DNA of 64,000 bases from Darksidea phi (Eukaryota > Ascomycota > Dothideomycetes > Pleosporales > Lentitheciaceae), in the NCBI GenBank assembly GCA_030770425.1, contig JASJFT010000067.1:124001-188000 (forward strand), given 5' to 3'. The position numbers were made by a program, and so were the translations under genes. The first letter of the stretch is position 1; every line of letters starts with the position of its first letter. Shown piece after piece: positions 41,392-52,581 of the stretch. The notes under the pieces are model-generated. The model did not search any database. It was given only the letters and a program-made list of their open reading frames with translations, and was not told the DNA's origin.

Positions 41392-43044
41392 ATGGCCGAG
41401 ACGGCTACTCCTTCCGCCGCCAAGATGGCCACCGCCGACACCTCTGCCCCCGAGGGCAAGCAGCAGAAGCAGGAGTTTGTGAAGCCCGAGAAGCCTGACG
41501 AGGCAGTCTTCAAGGAAGGGCTCGCCAAGTACGACAGGGCTCACGAGTCCGCCCGGGAGAAGTTCGTAAGTAGTACCATCAATTTACACTTTGCTGGCTA
41601 GTTACACTTGCTTACCGACGCAATAGAATGCCGCGAAGGCGAAACTCGATCTTGCCCGCCCGAACAATAAGGACTCGCCCAACGCTCAGCGCCAGCAAGA
41701 ACTCAAGACGGAGCTCAACAAGATCCGCCAGGCACAGTCGGGTTTCAAGACCTCGCGAAACGCCGTGCACGACAAGATCAAGCGTCTCGACGAGCAATTG
41801 AAGTCGCGGATAAACGAGTTGAAGACGTCGAAGGGCAAAATCAACTTCAAGTCTGTCGAGGATGTGGACCGCGAGATCGCCCATCTGCAGAAGCAAGTCG
41901 ACACTGGTACCATGAAGCTGGTAGATGAGAAGAAGGCTCTTTCTGAGATCACGTCTCTCCACAAGGTTCGCAAGAACTTCTCCAGCTTCGACGCGCAGCA
42001 AAAGGCTATCGACGATTTGAAGGCACAGATTGCGGAGCAGAAGAAGCTGCTGGACGACCCTGAGCAGAAGGCGCTTAGCCAGAAGTACACCGAGCTGCAA
42101 ACAGAGCTGGACAATTTGAAGGCCGAACAGGAGGAAGCCTTCAAGAACTTGAAGGCCTTGCGAGATGAGGTGGACAAGGCTCGTGCGGAGCAGCAAGAAA
42201 AGTACAAGGAGTTGAAGGAGTACAAGGACGACTATTACTCGAAGAAGCGCGCGTTTGCCGATTACGACTATCAAGCCCGCAAGGCCCGACAAGAGCGGAG
42301 GAAGAAAGAGCAGGAGGAGTACGTGGCGAACAAGCGTAAGGAAGCTGCTTCGAAGCGGCTGGAGGAGGCCAGCGCACCGGCATACATGACTGAAATTCTG
42401 GCGGCCGAAGGTTTGATTCGCTATTTCGACCCTAGCGCACTGCCCGCCAAAGAAACAGCCGCCGCCAGCAAGTTTGCCGCCTCTGCACAACGAACTGTTA
42501 ACGACTCCGGTTTGAAGGGCACTCGTCTTTCTAAGAAAGATAATGATGAGGAAAACTACTTCATCGGCACGGGTGGCAAGAAGGGTAAGAAAGGTCGGAA
42601 AGCCGCTACCGCACCCACCGAATCGAAGTTCAATCTGAGCATCGGTGTAATCGAGGAGCTGTCAAAGGTCGGTGTCAATGCACCATCAAGCCAGGCCGAC
42701 GTTCCCGCCACTGTCGAGAAGCTGAACGAGAAGTTGGCACACTGGAAGTCCGATCAAGACCGCCAGACGAAGGAGGTAAGTCAGATCACTCTCGATATCG
42801 TGTAGCTACTCTAACGGTTGTGTAGAACATCGCCAAGGCCCAGAAGGAGATTGACCGCCTGGAGGCTGAGGAGGACGGCGCCACCGACTTCGCCCGCAAG
42901 CCTGCGCAAAAGAACCAGGCTGTGAACGGTGGTCCGGTCTCAGCAGCAGCCGAGCTTGAGCAGGAGAAGGATGCTGAGGCCGATGTGGCTGAGGAGCTCC
43001 AGAAGGCCAGCATCGAGGACAACGAGGAGGCGACGGAGGCATAG
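41392..43044 (+). CDS. BFR1: BFR1-like coiled-coil RNA-associated protein
   Basis: Exons 41392-41565, 41627-42775 and 42826-43044 encode 513 aa. The N-terminus is Ala/Lys-rich, then long coiled coils dominate: DKIKRLDEQLKSRINELKT, KINFKSVEDVDREIAHLQKQ, KKALSEITSLHKVRKNFSSF, and a KKRAFADYDYQARKARQERR block. These elements match the yeast Bfr1 family, which associates with polysomes and mRNPs at the ER and influences secretion and ploidy. A Lys-rich patch (GGKKGKKGRKA) follows the globular-looking middle and the C-terminus is acidic. Divergently transcribed from HEM4. Confidence 0.88.
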
Positions 43045-43775
43045 GCTATATGCTATGCGCTGTTTACTTGGTATGGGACTCGAAAAGTTAGCCATTTGTC
43101 AGGATACCTTGATCCAGATTGTCGGCCGATCTTCCTCTTTCATTCATAGCATGAGCGACATCTCTGGCTTTTGGGGTTCGGTTAGGGACGGTGTTCATGT
43201 TGGCTCCATTTGCATTCTATGTCCATTATTACGGTGTAGAACGATGGACTTGAATAGTGTCAATTCTTCCGGAACATCCATTTCTGTCTTTGTCGTGAAT
43301 TCATATCCATAGTGTAACATTCAGAAACATGTGGGGGGGGCACGGGACCCACACGGCTATTTCGGCCCTTCGAGAACCGCAAGTCGCGATCTCCATGGCT
43401 GCTGATGCAATTTGTTAGATCGGCATTTCCCCGTATAGTGGGCTGTGCGGTCATTTTGGGTGTGGAACCCGACAAACGTAATTTGACGTCATGGACTAAC
43501 AGCATCTCACGACCTTTATAAATACGTCGAATGTCTGTCTCTCACGCCGCAGCACAGATTCAAATCAGATCGAAGTCCACAGGTATGCAATTTTTTCAGC
43601 CTTTTGTCGCGCCTTTGACTACGAGGTGCTGCAACTGTACTTGGCTGCGCTGAAGTAGTCCTGTTGGTCAATTCATCTAGCTTCAGCACGGGCTATGAGC
43701 GCATGCTAACATATCCTTTGCTGTAGTCCACACATCCACCGAAAATTCCCTACGACCAACTACATACAATCCGAC
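43045..43775. other. 3' flank of BFR1 and 5' region of the BLI-3-like gene
   Basis: No gene seen. The right part holds a probable 5' UTR intron, listed separately; a G8 run occurs near 43333. Confidence 0.55.
43583..43726 (+). other. Probable 5' UTR intron of the BLI-3-like gene
   Basis: Donor ACAG|GTATGC, branch GCTAAC at 43705-43710, pyrimidine tract and TAG acceptor at 43726, 49 bp upstream of the start codon. Predicted from signals only. Confidence 0.55.
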
Positions 43776-44450
43776 ATGTCTACCTTTAGCAACACCGACA
43801 CAGGCAACAAGCCCGCCGACCCATACACCGCAAAGAACCTCGAGGAGCCCTCGTTGAAGGAGAGGGTTGAGGATCTCCAATCGTTCATCGATAAGACCAA
43901 GTTCTGCCTGTTGACGACGCAGACTGCAGATAGCGATCTATTGGCATCGAGGGCTATGGCATTAGCTGCAAAGGTATTCACCTCCGCACTATCAACCCAC
44001 GTCGCACAGAGCAGATCTGACCGTCTCTTTTAGGAAGGCAACGGCTTTGACCTCCTCTTCCACACCAACACCGAATCCGGCAAGACAGATGATCTCGAGA
44101 CCCACAACTCCGTCAACATTGGATTCATCAACAATTCGGGCGAGTGGGCTTCCATCTCCGGTCATGCCTCCATCGAGACGGACCGCTCTATCGTCAAGAA
44201 GCACTATTCGCCTGCGCTTAAGGCCTGGATCGGCGATCTTGGCGATGGAACGCACGACGGTGGTCCAGACGATCCGCGTATTGGTATCATCAGGGTGAAG
44301 GCGAGCACGGTCCAGTACGCAGTCTCAAAGCGGACGACTGTTGGTGGCTTTGTGGAGTTGGCGAAGGGTGTTGTGAGCGGAGAGGCACCAAGTGTGAATA
44401 AGCTGAGGCATATTTCGGAGGCGGAGATTAAACAGTGGAAGTCGCAGTAG
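43776..44450 (+). CDS. BLI-3-like pyridoxamine-phosphate-oxidase-fold protein
   Basis: Exons 43776-43973 and 44034-44450 encode 204 aa. The sequence shows the split-barrel flavin-binding fold of the general stress protein 26 family: FIDKTKFCLLTTQTADSDLLASRAM, then FDLLFHTNTESGKTDD, NSVNIGFINNSGEWASISG and the C-terminal IIRVKASTVQYAV. It resembles Neurospora BLI-3, whose transcript is blue-light induced. Members bind FMN or related cofactors; the reaction is not known. It converges on SPC34. Confidence 0.88.
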
Positions 44451-44776
44451 GGTACCATAGATGATGGACCGAGAGTCGTTATGCCAGTGTGAGATTCGAC
44501 TAAGAATCTATGGCATTTAAGAGGACGGTTCCGCCAAGCGATCCAGGGCCTCCAGTGCAACGGTAGGACTAACTCCCGTCATGTATAAGAGTACTACAAA
44601 TGCAATCGTGAGCCATTTCATTGGTTTGGTTCTTGCTGTCCTCAAATCAGTGGCGATTCTTAAAGCGTTTGGTGAGGGCATACATACCCAAATTCATCGT
44701 TTACATTCGGAGCCTGGGTATATTTGACTAACTATCCACCATCGTAGCCTCGCAAGGCACGCAATGCCATGCGCCA
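44451..44776. other. 3' flanks of convergent genes
   Basis: Separates the BLI-3-like and SPC34 genes. Nothing recognisable. Confidence 0.6.
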
Positions 44777-45651
44777 TCACCTTAGCACTCCTGATATATC
44801 TCTTCCCATGGAGTTTACCCGTTCTTCCAAACCCTTCTTCTTCCGCTCTAGTTGTCTGACTTCCTCCTCTTCTCGCCGCAGATCTTCCTCGGTCATGATC
44901 GGGGCAACGGCCTCAATCCCGACTTCATCCGGCTCCCTGTCGTTGTATCCTCGTGACCGGTTTAGTCTGCTCAATTGTTCCGTCTGCTCCGCTATTCGTG
45001 CCTCGTAGTACTCTACTGATGCTTCGAGTCTGCCATGTCGTTGGCGCATTGCTGTTATGCGCCCTTGTGCGCCGGGTATTGGGCTGGTTCTCGTTAGATC
45101 CGTGTGAAGCTATGGTGTTCCGTGTACATACTACACCCCTATAAGCTTTTCAGCGCCTTCTAATAGAGTTTCTACATCCACCTCGTTCTTACTGCTCCCA
45201 TCGAACGTCCGGTAACCTAAGCCTGTGCCCGCACCTCCACCGCCCCCCTTTCGTATTCTTTCTACTAGCTCGGTCCCTAATACCGCCGCTACTGCAGTAT
45301 TCCGCTTCGGCGCTCTCACAGCATTAGCCCCTCCGCCCGAGATACTTGCCGAGACTCCATTTGGATTGAAGATGGTGTTCCGTCTGTTTGAACTTGAGGT
45401 GGGGTCCTGTGCTTTCGGGGCTGGTGGAGGCGGAGGTACAGTGAATAGAGCTCGTTCGTGTGTTTCGGTATCTCGAATTAGTGCTGTGATATCGTGCTGT
45501 TGTAGAAGCGCGTTCGTGAATATCTTTGGTGGGGGGAATCTGGGGTGTTCAGATGCGTTCACACGTCCTTTCCAACGTCAACTTACGACAGCTCCGCGAT
45601 TGACTGGGCGCAGAGCGAAATTTGCTCCAGGTGCGTTTCGAGAAGGGTCAT
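44777..45651 (-). CDS. SPC34: DASH complex subunit SPC34
   Basis: Exons 45651-45587, 45539-45132 and 45083-44777 (introns 47 and 48 nt) give 259 aa. The start MTLLETHLEQISLCAQSIAEL, then FPPPKIFTNALLQQHDITAL, IRDTETHERALFTVPPPP, the middle ETLLEGAEKLIGVY joined to PIPGAQGRITAM, and a C-terminal coiled coil (EEEVRQLERKKKGLEERVN) are the standard Spc34 layout. As part of the ten-subunit DASH/Dam1 ring it couples kinetochores to microtubule plus ends. The gene is divergent from RPN3 with 239 bp between start codons. Confidence 0.92.
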
Positions 45652-45890
45652 GCTGACTATGATTTATCGTCTAATGTAAATGCTGTCGAAGGCGGGGCGC
45701 GAGTTTGCGCCGTTTGTAAACAGACCGGCGCCGGAACAACCCGCTCCGATCGCCTTCACTAGCTTGAGCTTCCGTCTCTCTCGGACCCCCATCGTCACCT
45801 AAGCTCCACCCTGCCCTCCGCCTACCACAACCGCCGCCCGCCCCTTCTACACCCCCCAACGCAAACACCCAAACCACATCAGCGATCACC

Positions 45891-47623
45891 ATGGCGGAGA
45901 GTATGGAAGGCGTCGTCGCCGAAGGCGAGCAGCCCAAGGCGGAGAACGTCGAGCAGAAGACGGTTGCTGGTAAGTGGGCCGCCATCATATCGCACCATGG
46001 TTACCTTTTCGTGCCCCTGCACCTACTGCACCACGTCGTGGCCGCATCGTCGCATGTGTCCTAACTTCATGATTGCTACAAACCTCGCCTCCAACAAGTA
46101 TCTGTATCCGAACCGCGCTGACCCAACCGCTCAAGATATTCGAGGTAGTTTCACGCTACTAGAGCGAGCCGTTGCCCAATTTGATACTCGCTTTACTCTC
46201 CGAGCTCTCCGTTCAATATCATCGCTCCGGAAGCGGCTGACGGACCGCGTGTTATGTTCCGTCATCGTCCTGACATACTCCCCGAGTAACGCCACTGCAC
46301 GGGTGCTTATTGAGGCGATTGGCATGGATGGCGAGACAATTCAGAGCGTTGCCTCGCAGTACAAGGAAGAGATCCAGCAGAACAAAGGTAGCACCAAGGA
46401 GCCGATACCCGAGATTGATGTCTACATAGCAATCCTGATCCAGGTAGGTTGGACAGGCGTGTGCATTTACCTCCCGAGACTTACTGTTCTAGGTGTACCT
46501 GTACGATCAGAAAGACTTTGAGGAAGGCGCCGAGTTCTCTACTCAGCTGGTGGACAAGATTCGAGAGCTGAACAGGCGGACGTTGGACTCGCTAGCCGCG
46601 AAGGCCTACTTCTACTTCTCACTCTTCCACGAGGAGCTCGATCCCAAACCGCCGTCCAAACAATCTCCCATCATTACTATTCGCGGAAAGCTTCTCGCGG
46701 CCCTCCGTAGTGCAGTACTGAGAAAAGACCTCGATACTCAAGCCTCAGTTTCGACGCTGCTCCTCCGCAACTACATCTCAACTGCCGACATCACCCAGGC
46801 TGATCTGCTCGTTGCGCAGACACAGTTTCCCGAAAATGCTCCCAATAACCAGGTAGCACGATACCTCTACTACCTCGGTCGCATACGAGCTATTCAGCTG
46901 TCCTACACCGAAGCGCACGAGCACCTTACGAGCGCTACCCGCAAATCGCCAACCAACACTGTCGCGACTGGGTTCTACCAGGCTTCGATGAAGCTTTTGA
47001 TAGTGGTAGAACTGCTCATGGGCGACATCCCGGACCGCGCTGTTTTCAGCCAGCCCCGCCTCGAGCGTGCTTTAGAGCCATATTTCCGTCTTGTGCAGGC
47101 CGTCCGTGTCGGCGATCTCCAGGGCTTCTTGAGAATCGTTCAGACGTTCTCCTCTACCTTCCACCGAGACGGCACCTATACCTTGATCCTCCGCCTCCGA
47201 CAGAACGTCATCAAAACCGGCATTCGTATGCTTTCACTCTCCTATTCCCGCATCTCGCTGCGGGACATCTGCATTCGCCTTGGTCTAGAGAGCGAGGAGT
47301 CTGCCGAGTACATTGTTGCTAAGGCGATTCGCGATGGTGTTATAGAAGCGTCGATTGACCACGAGAAGGGTTTCATGCAGACAAAGCAGGCCGGCGACAT
47401 CTACGCTACCCGCGAGCCCGGCGAGGCATTCCACGAGCGTATTCGGGCTTGCTTGACATTGCACGACGAGTGTGTCAAGGCGATGCGCTACCCTTTGAAC
47501 CAGCATCGGTTGGAATTGAAGAATGCACAGGAAGCCAGAGAGAGGGAGAGGGAGCTTGCTAAGGAGATTCAGGAGGGTGATATCGATGAGGATGATGCTG
47601 CGGGCGACTTCGATGGGCTATAG
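45891..47623 (+). CDS. RPN3: 26S proteasome regulatory subunit RPN3
   Basis: Exons 45891-45969, 46136-46443 and 46493-47623 encode 505 aa with matching phases. An acidic N-terminus leads to SFTLLERAVAQFDTRFTLRAL and SSLRKRLTDRVL, TPR-like helices (TIRGKLLAALRSAVLRKD, VARYLYYLGRIRAIQLSYTE) and the C-terminal PCI domain (FSQPRLERALEPYFRLVQAV, SYSRISLRDICIRLGL, AEYIVAKAIRDGVIEASID). Rpn3 is a lid subunit of the 19S particle. The first intron (166 nt) uses an AAG acceptor chosen for frame consistency and is the least certain junction. Confidence 0.93.
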
Positions 47624-48058
47624 AGGATATTTGAGGGGGGTGTGGTGAGGCAGTGGACTTCTGGGTGTAAGATAGCCATGCTTTAAGGAGCATCGATAGA
47701 TTAGCCTAGTACTGAGTTGGAACAATACAGTTAATGAAGCATGCTTGTCGGACTTTTGGAATTGAGTGATGCGGACAATGTGGGGACAGCCTGGGGAATA
47801 CATCTTGACAAACGCGGGGCCGTCCATGGAAACTAACTCCATCTGTAAAGCTCCGTGAATCGAGCTCCGACCCCTCCATAAGTCAACACTCGCATGCTTT
47901 GACGCCTGCTTACGTCTTGTTATCGGCCTTGTCGACCATGCTCAAATACCATTATCATGTATGTCGCCTGCCCCAGGAACTGAAGTAATGTCTTACTATT
48001 AGGGATACGCCCATCCATGTAGCATTTCGTGATCTCGAAGCTAACACACGCTACCTAG
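47624..48058. other. RPN3 3' flank and unresolved 5' end of the ankyrin gene
   Basis: An ATG at 47939 followed by seven codons and a GTATGT donor (47960), and TTACTATTAG at 47995-48002, look like pieces of the ankyrin gene's first exon(s), but no combination joins in frame to the exon at 48059. Confidence 0.4.
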
Positions 48059-49101
48059 GATTGACGTACCGCGGCGTCTGCGCCGCGCCATTCTCCTCAA
48101 CGACCTCGCGCTTGTAAAACGAATTGTCCAGAACAACCGGAAGTACTTGCAGAATCCAGATTTCACGGATAAGAGCAATACGAGTCTGCATCTGGCGACG
48201 AGACACGGATTTACGCAGATTGCTGTACGTCATGTCATACCCGGCTGTCTATTCTTTACAGTACGAGCTGAGTTCTGGGTGCCATGGGCTGATTTGGGAA
48301 CTATTTAGGAATTCTTGATCGAGGCGGGACATGAGAAGGATGCTATTAGTAGGAATAATGATTGGGAGACTCCGCTTATGCTTGCGGCGGTAGCGGGCAA
48401 GGAGGATCTGGGCGTCATGCTGGCGAAGCGCTTCCCGGAGTGCATAACATGGCAGAACAAAGATGGACTGGATGCCGTATGTCTCCCTTAATTCTCCCTC
48501 TGCTGCTCAATCTAACAACCTACAGCTCATGCTCGCGTGCAAATCCGGCACCGGCACCCTCCATCTCATTCCAACGCTCCTCCTTCATGCCCCCACCATC
48601 CTCACATCGCGCGACCACAAAGGCAACAATGCGCTCCACCACGCCTCTGCCGCCGGTGAACTAAAAGCCCTCCGTATGCTCCTCCAATACGGCGCGAATC
48701 CACTCGCACAAAACGCATACTCTTGGACACCGGTACACTACTCTGCCACTCCAGCCGCAGAAGCGTATTTCAAAACGCTCATCATTGAGTTTGAGAAGAA
48801 GAAGGCGGAGGGAAAGAGGGTTGAGAGGGAAAGAGAGCGGCAGAGGAATGCCGGAGTTAGATTGGTTACGGATACGGAAGGGCTAGGTGGTGATGTTAAG
48901 GCAGGTGGAGGGGGTGGTGATAGTGGTGGTGGGAGGCAGAGAGCGAGAGATGATGCTGCTATTGCGGGATTGCCGGCGCCCGGGATGGAGTGGAGCCCTG
49001 TTGAGCGAAGGAGGGCTATGACACCAACAGAAAGAGGCGCTACGTGGTTTACTCCTACGGAAGGAACGAGGCCGAGAGCTGAAACTGGGGAATCTATGTA
49101 A
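48059..49101 (+). CDS. Ankyrin-repeat protein (5' end unresolved)
   Basis: Coding exons 48059-48224, 48309-48476 and 48526-49101 are joined by clear GT-AG introns. They encode consecutive ankyrin repeats: RRAILLNDLALVKRIVQNN, TSLHLATRHGFTQIA with EFLIEAGHEKDA, WETPLMLAAVAGKEDLGVML, DALMLACKSGTGTLHLIPTLL, NNALHHASAAGELKALRMLLQ and a last WTPVHYSATPAAEAYFKTL. A charged, Gly-rich and then Pro/Thr-rich tail follows (about 120 residues). Ankyrin repeats bind protein partners; the partner is unknown. The exon at 48059 starts at an acceptor (CTACCTAG) in a phase requiring two preceding coding bases, so the start codon is in an upstream exon I could not fix. Confidence 0.8.
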
Positions 49102-49278
49102 TGCATCATAAGTGTCTAGGAGCTTGCGGCGTCTTGGTGTTCGGATGCTAAGCATATGGGATGTGTTTGGCTGAACTGGATTTATGGATATTGGGATAGC
49201 GCACATATTTCCGTAGATCATTCCCAGCCCTTCGATACTGGCAACAATTGCTTCTTATTGTGTTCAGGTTTTTCGAAA

Positions 49279-50114
49279 CTACACTGACGAACCACCATCA
49301 ATACACAAATTCTGGCCCGTAACACTCCTACTTAAAGCCAATGTCCTAATCTGGTCTGCCACATCCTCCACCGTCGCCAGCCGCTTCAACTTAGTGTTAT
49401 CCACTGCCTTCTGCCTCTTGCTTTCCGGAAACTTGAGTCCCCACTCCGTTAACATCATCCCCGGACTCACACTATTCACCCTAATCTGTGGCGCTAGAAT
49501 AACAGCTAAGCCCTTCGCGAGGTGGATTTGTGCTGCCTTTGTCACCGCATACGGTAAACTTGACCCCGAAGGCTTTACACCCGCCACACTCGCCGTAGAA
49601 ATGAAGGCGCCCTCACTCTCGGCCAGCGCATTTTTGGCGGCATATGCGAGCCACAAGTGCGTCTTCACATTCATAACGAAGCATCTATCCCAATCGTCTT
49701 CGTTGACGCCTTCATCGATGTTGAGGAAGTTGGTCATGCGTGTCCATCCCGCATTCGAGACAACAACGTCCAGTCGGCCCATTGTTTTTACCGTATCTTG
49801 CACGAGGGCTTCCACGGAGGTTTTCGAGGAGACATCGGCTTGGACTAGGTGGAACCGCGGACTTGCTGGCGAAGTATGTGTGCTGGGCACTTTTGAGAGC
49901 TCGTCGATGAGGGATAGGGCGCGGGATTGATTGGACGAATAGTTTATTACCTTGGTGGTGTTAGTGAGATGCTCAATGCCAGACACTCGTATACATTGTC
50001 TATTGTAAACTAATATGTACTTACGACGCGGAAGTCGGGCGCAAGCACACGCGCAACTTGGGCACCTAGGCCCGCGGAGCCGGCGGTGATTAGAGCAACT
50101 TTCTGGACTGACAT
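49279..50114 (-). CDS. Short-chain dehydrogenase/reductase
   Basis: Exon 1 (50114-50025) and exon 2 (49950-49279), with a 74-nt intron, encode 253 aa. The cofactor loop reads ITAGSAGLGAQVARVLA (TAGxxGLG, a slight variant of TGxxxGxG), followed by NAGWTRMTN (NAG motif), STASVAGVKPSGSSLPYAVT with the catalytic Ser and YxxxK (YAVTK), and SVSPGMMLTEWG after the active site. This is the classical SDR layout; NAD(P) use and substrate cannot be read from sequence. The C-terminal GQNLCIDGGSSV is typical of FabG-like members. Confidence 0.9.
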
Positions 50115-52044
50115 TGTGACTGAGCCTTCAATCGCAAGGAAGAAAAGAGAGTCGAGTGGAAAATAGAAGAGCGAGCAGATCTCTATACATTTGCTTTCGC
50201 ACTGGTATCGTTCATTGATGCGGTTCCGGCATGTGGGGTAGGAGTTCCGCCCTCGGAAGAGGATACACGGAACGCTTCCGCGCAAGGACGACGGACGGCA
50301 TCATCGGCTTTGGATGATCGAGTCGGCACACACGCTTTCACAGCTGTTAGATTGAACCATTCTTTCATGAAGGAAGAGGAGGAGACGGCCAATGCAGGGA
50401 AGGAATGGCCCATTTGCGCCCCGTCATCAAGTATCCATCAAGTCACGGTGCATTGAAATGGTCTAAAAACCCGGGCCAACTGCCCGCCATGCACTGCCAA
50501 TGTGCTCCATCACAAACAATCCTTACATGGACTTACGCTTCCTGCCAGGCTTCTCTCCTATCACTACTCAGATACGGCAAGTTTCCACCATGGCCCCACT
50601 TTTGATCCGTCGGGTTGTACATGGGCGATACGATGCTCAACCGTATTTAGTAGCCTGCTTACCGTCGACCTATAATCCTGGCCTCCCGGCCTGCTTACGA
50701 GCAAACGCAAGGGCAACACTCTCTGCGCACAAAAGAGCTGGGAATAGCGCTGAGGTCGCACACGACAGAATTTTTTTTCGGCGCCTTTAGCCGTACAACG
50801 TGGACATGCACAATACTCCTCGCGTCCTGCCGTCCAACGTGGCAACAACAACAACACGACAGCGTGCATCCCCCGCCCAGATAATCAATCGTTCGGCCAA
50901 CCACCTCCAACGCGGGACCCAGTGGAGACACAAGAAAGGGTGAGATATCAGGGGATGAAACAGGCTGTATTGATAGTGAAGGACGGGCCATTTGACGACT
51001 TCTCTGAAAGGGGAAAGAGCCGTGTGAGCGACAGCGTTGTACGCCCGGCGCAACGGCTACTCGAACGGAGTGATCGGTGAAGGCATTTGGGATGCGTTCG
51101 CCAGCGAAAAGGCTCGCCTTGCGAGTCGCGAATCCGGCGCTTTGACCGAACGTGGAAGGCCGGCGCGTAGCCGCCGCTAAAGCTTCAGCTCCTAGGGTTC
51201 GGCACGTTTTATTGGAAAGCGGGAAAAGGAAATATACACGGAATCCTTTCATGATTCTGCTGCCTTAGGTGAGAATATCAGATGTTGGAGGACCATCCTA
51301 CTGGTCTGAAGACCGAAGGGACGCGCTCGTGTGCTCAATGCATTCTCGGTGCCGTCAGTGGCTGCCCTCAGAGCATGGGTGTAAGCCCGAACCATGGAGT
51401 AATTAGCAGGGAAGCGAGATGAATTGGCGCTCTGGCTGATATGGAAGCACAGACAAGAGTGCGTCTGGCCTAATCTCGCGGACCTGGGGCGTGGACGAAT
51501 GCCCACGTTGATGGTCGTGTTGTTTTGTTCCTTTTGCAACTGATAGTTGGGTAGTCCATCTGAGAATTATCGATATTGGAAGATCCTAGACGTTAAGTCC
51601 GTCGCAACGGATCGTATAATTCCAATCAAACCGTCACCAAGCACAAGTAAATGAATATTATACCAGCGAAAAGCATGTCAATTATATTGCCGACTGTCGT
51701 CGAAAGGACCAAAAGTCGGTGAACATGACGATCCGCCAGACCACACACAAATTCCTCTTCGAGCTAGGATTTGACAATGTAGCCCGTCCACAACGTGAAT
51801 ATTAAATTGTACAATCGAAAATGTTTGCAGCGACACACATGCGCGCAAGATCCATGGCCATGACCCCAGACTAACTCCGACATCGCAATGCAGGGGTATC
51901 GTGATGCAGAGCTGCTGAAGTCATAAACCATTAAGAATCCAATTCCCGTACCGATTAGACCCAATTACCGATCCATTCCATCACAGAGGCTCAAACGCTA
52001 GATTCCAGAAAACCCAGCGTGACTGCCTTCAGCGATAAAGTCGC
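50115..52044. other. 1.9-kb intergenic region, no supported gene
   Basis: Between the SDR start and the 3' end of the GPI-anchored protein gene. Several open frames of 60-185 codons on the minus strand overlap one another, with no motif or splice support; likely chance in GC-rich promoter sequence. Confidence 0.5.
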
Positions 52045-52581
52045 TTACAAGTAAGCGACGAGGGCACCGGCAACAGCGAGGAGAGAGAGGCCAGCCTTGC
52101 CAGCGGCACCGGGGAACTCGGTAGGCGTGGGAGCACCAGTGGTGGGGGCACCAGTTCCGGTGGGGTAAGAAGGAGGCGCCGGGGCATTGGTGGTGCCGTT
52201 GCCGGTCGGGTAGACAGGAGCAGGAGCAGGAGCAGTGCTGGGGCCCGGCACGTAGGTGGATGGGACCTCAGGAGCGGTGGTGGGCACAACCTGTGGGATT
52301 ATTAGTCTTCGCCGGATAAACAAAAACCAGAGTTGGAGAGTACTTACGGGGTAGGTGATGGTGCACGGGCCGGTGATGGTCAGGGTGGTAGGCTCGGTGA
52401 CGGTGATGGTCGACGAGGGGCCGACGGGGATCTCGGTCGGGCCAGTGCAGGTCGCGATGTAGGTGTCAGTGGTACCGACGGTGGTGGTCTCGTAGGTTGG
52501 CGGGGGGAGCGGCGTGGTGGTGTTGTACGCATAGGCGTTGGCAGCAGCCACGAAGGCAGCGACGGCGACGAAGGACTTCAT
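52045..52581 (-). CDS. GPI-anchored Ser/Thr/Pro-rich cell wall protein
   Basis: Exons 52581-52348 and 52290-52045 encode 159 aa. A cleavable signal peptide (MKSFVAVAAFVAAANAYA) is followed by a Thr/Pro-rich mature region with a pair of cysteines (ATCTGPTEIP and ITGPCTITYP), two N-glycosylation sequons (NTT, NGT), repeated YPTGxG units, and a C-terminal hydrophobic segment (AGLSLLAVAGALVAYL) preceded by a small-residue omega region (GAAGK), i.e. a GPI-attachment signal. Expected in the plasma membrane or covalently in the wall. Small size and composition make it fast evolving; function is unknown. Confidence 0.85.
   Translation of the reverse strand: MKSFVAVAAFVAAANAYAYNTTTPLPPPTYETTTVGTTDTYIATCTGPTEIPVGPSSTITVTEPTTLTITGPCTITYPVSTLQLWFLFIRRRLIIPQVVPTTAPEVPSTYVPGPSTAPAPAPVYPTGNGTTNAPAPPSYPTGTGAPTTGAPTPTEFPGAAGKAGLSLLAVAGALVAYL

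Noticed and set aside
41612..42490. 292-codon open frame antisense to BFR1, Leu-rich
   Set aside because: It mirrors the Lys/Glu/Gln-rich coiled coil of BFR1 (antisense of these codons gives Leu/Phe), so it is a composition shadow.
50695..51252. 185-codon minus-strand frame upstream of the SDR
   Set aside because: Cys/Arg/Ser-rich with no domain resemblance; overlapped by other frames of similar quality.
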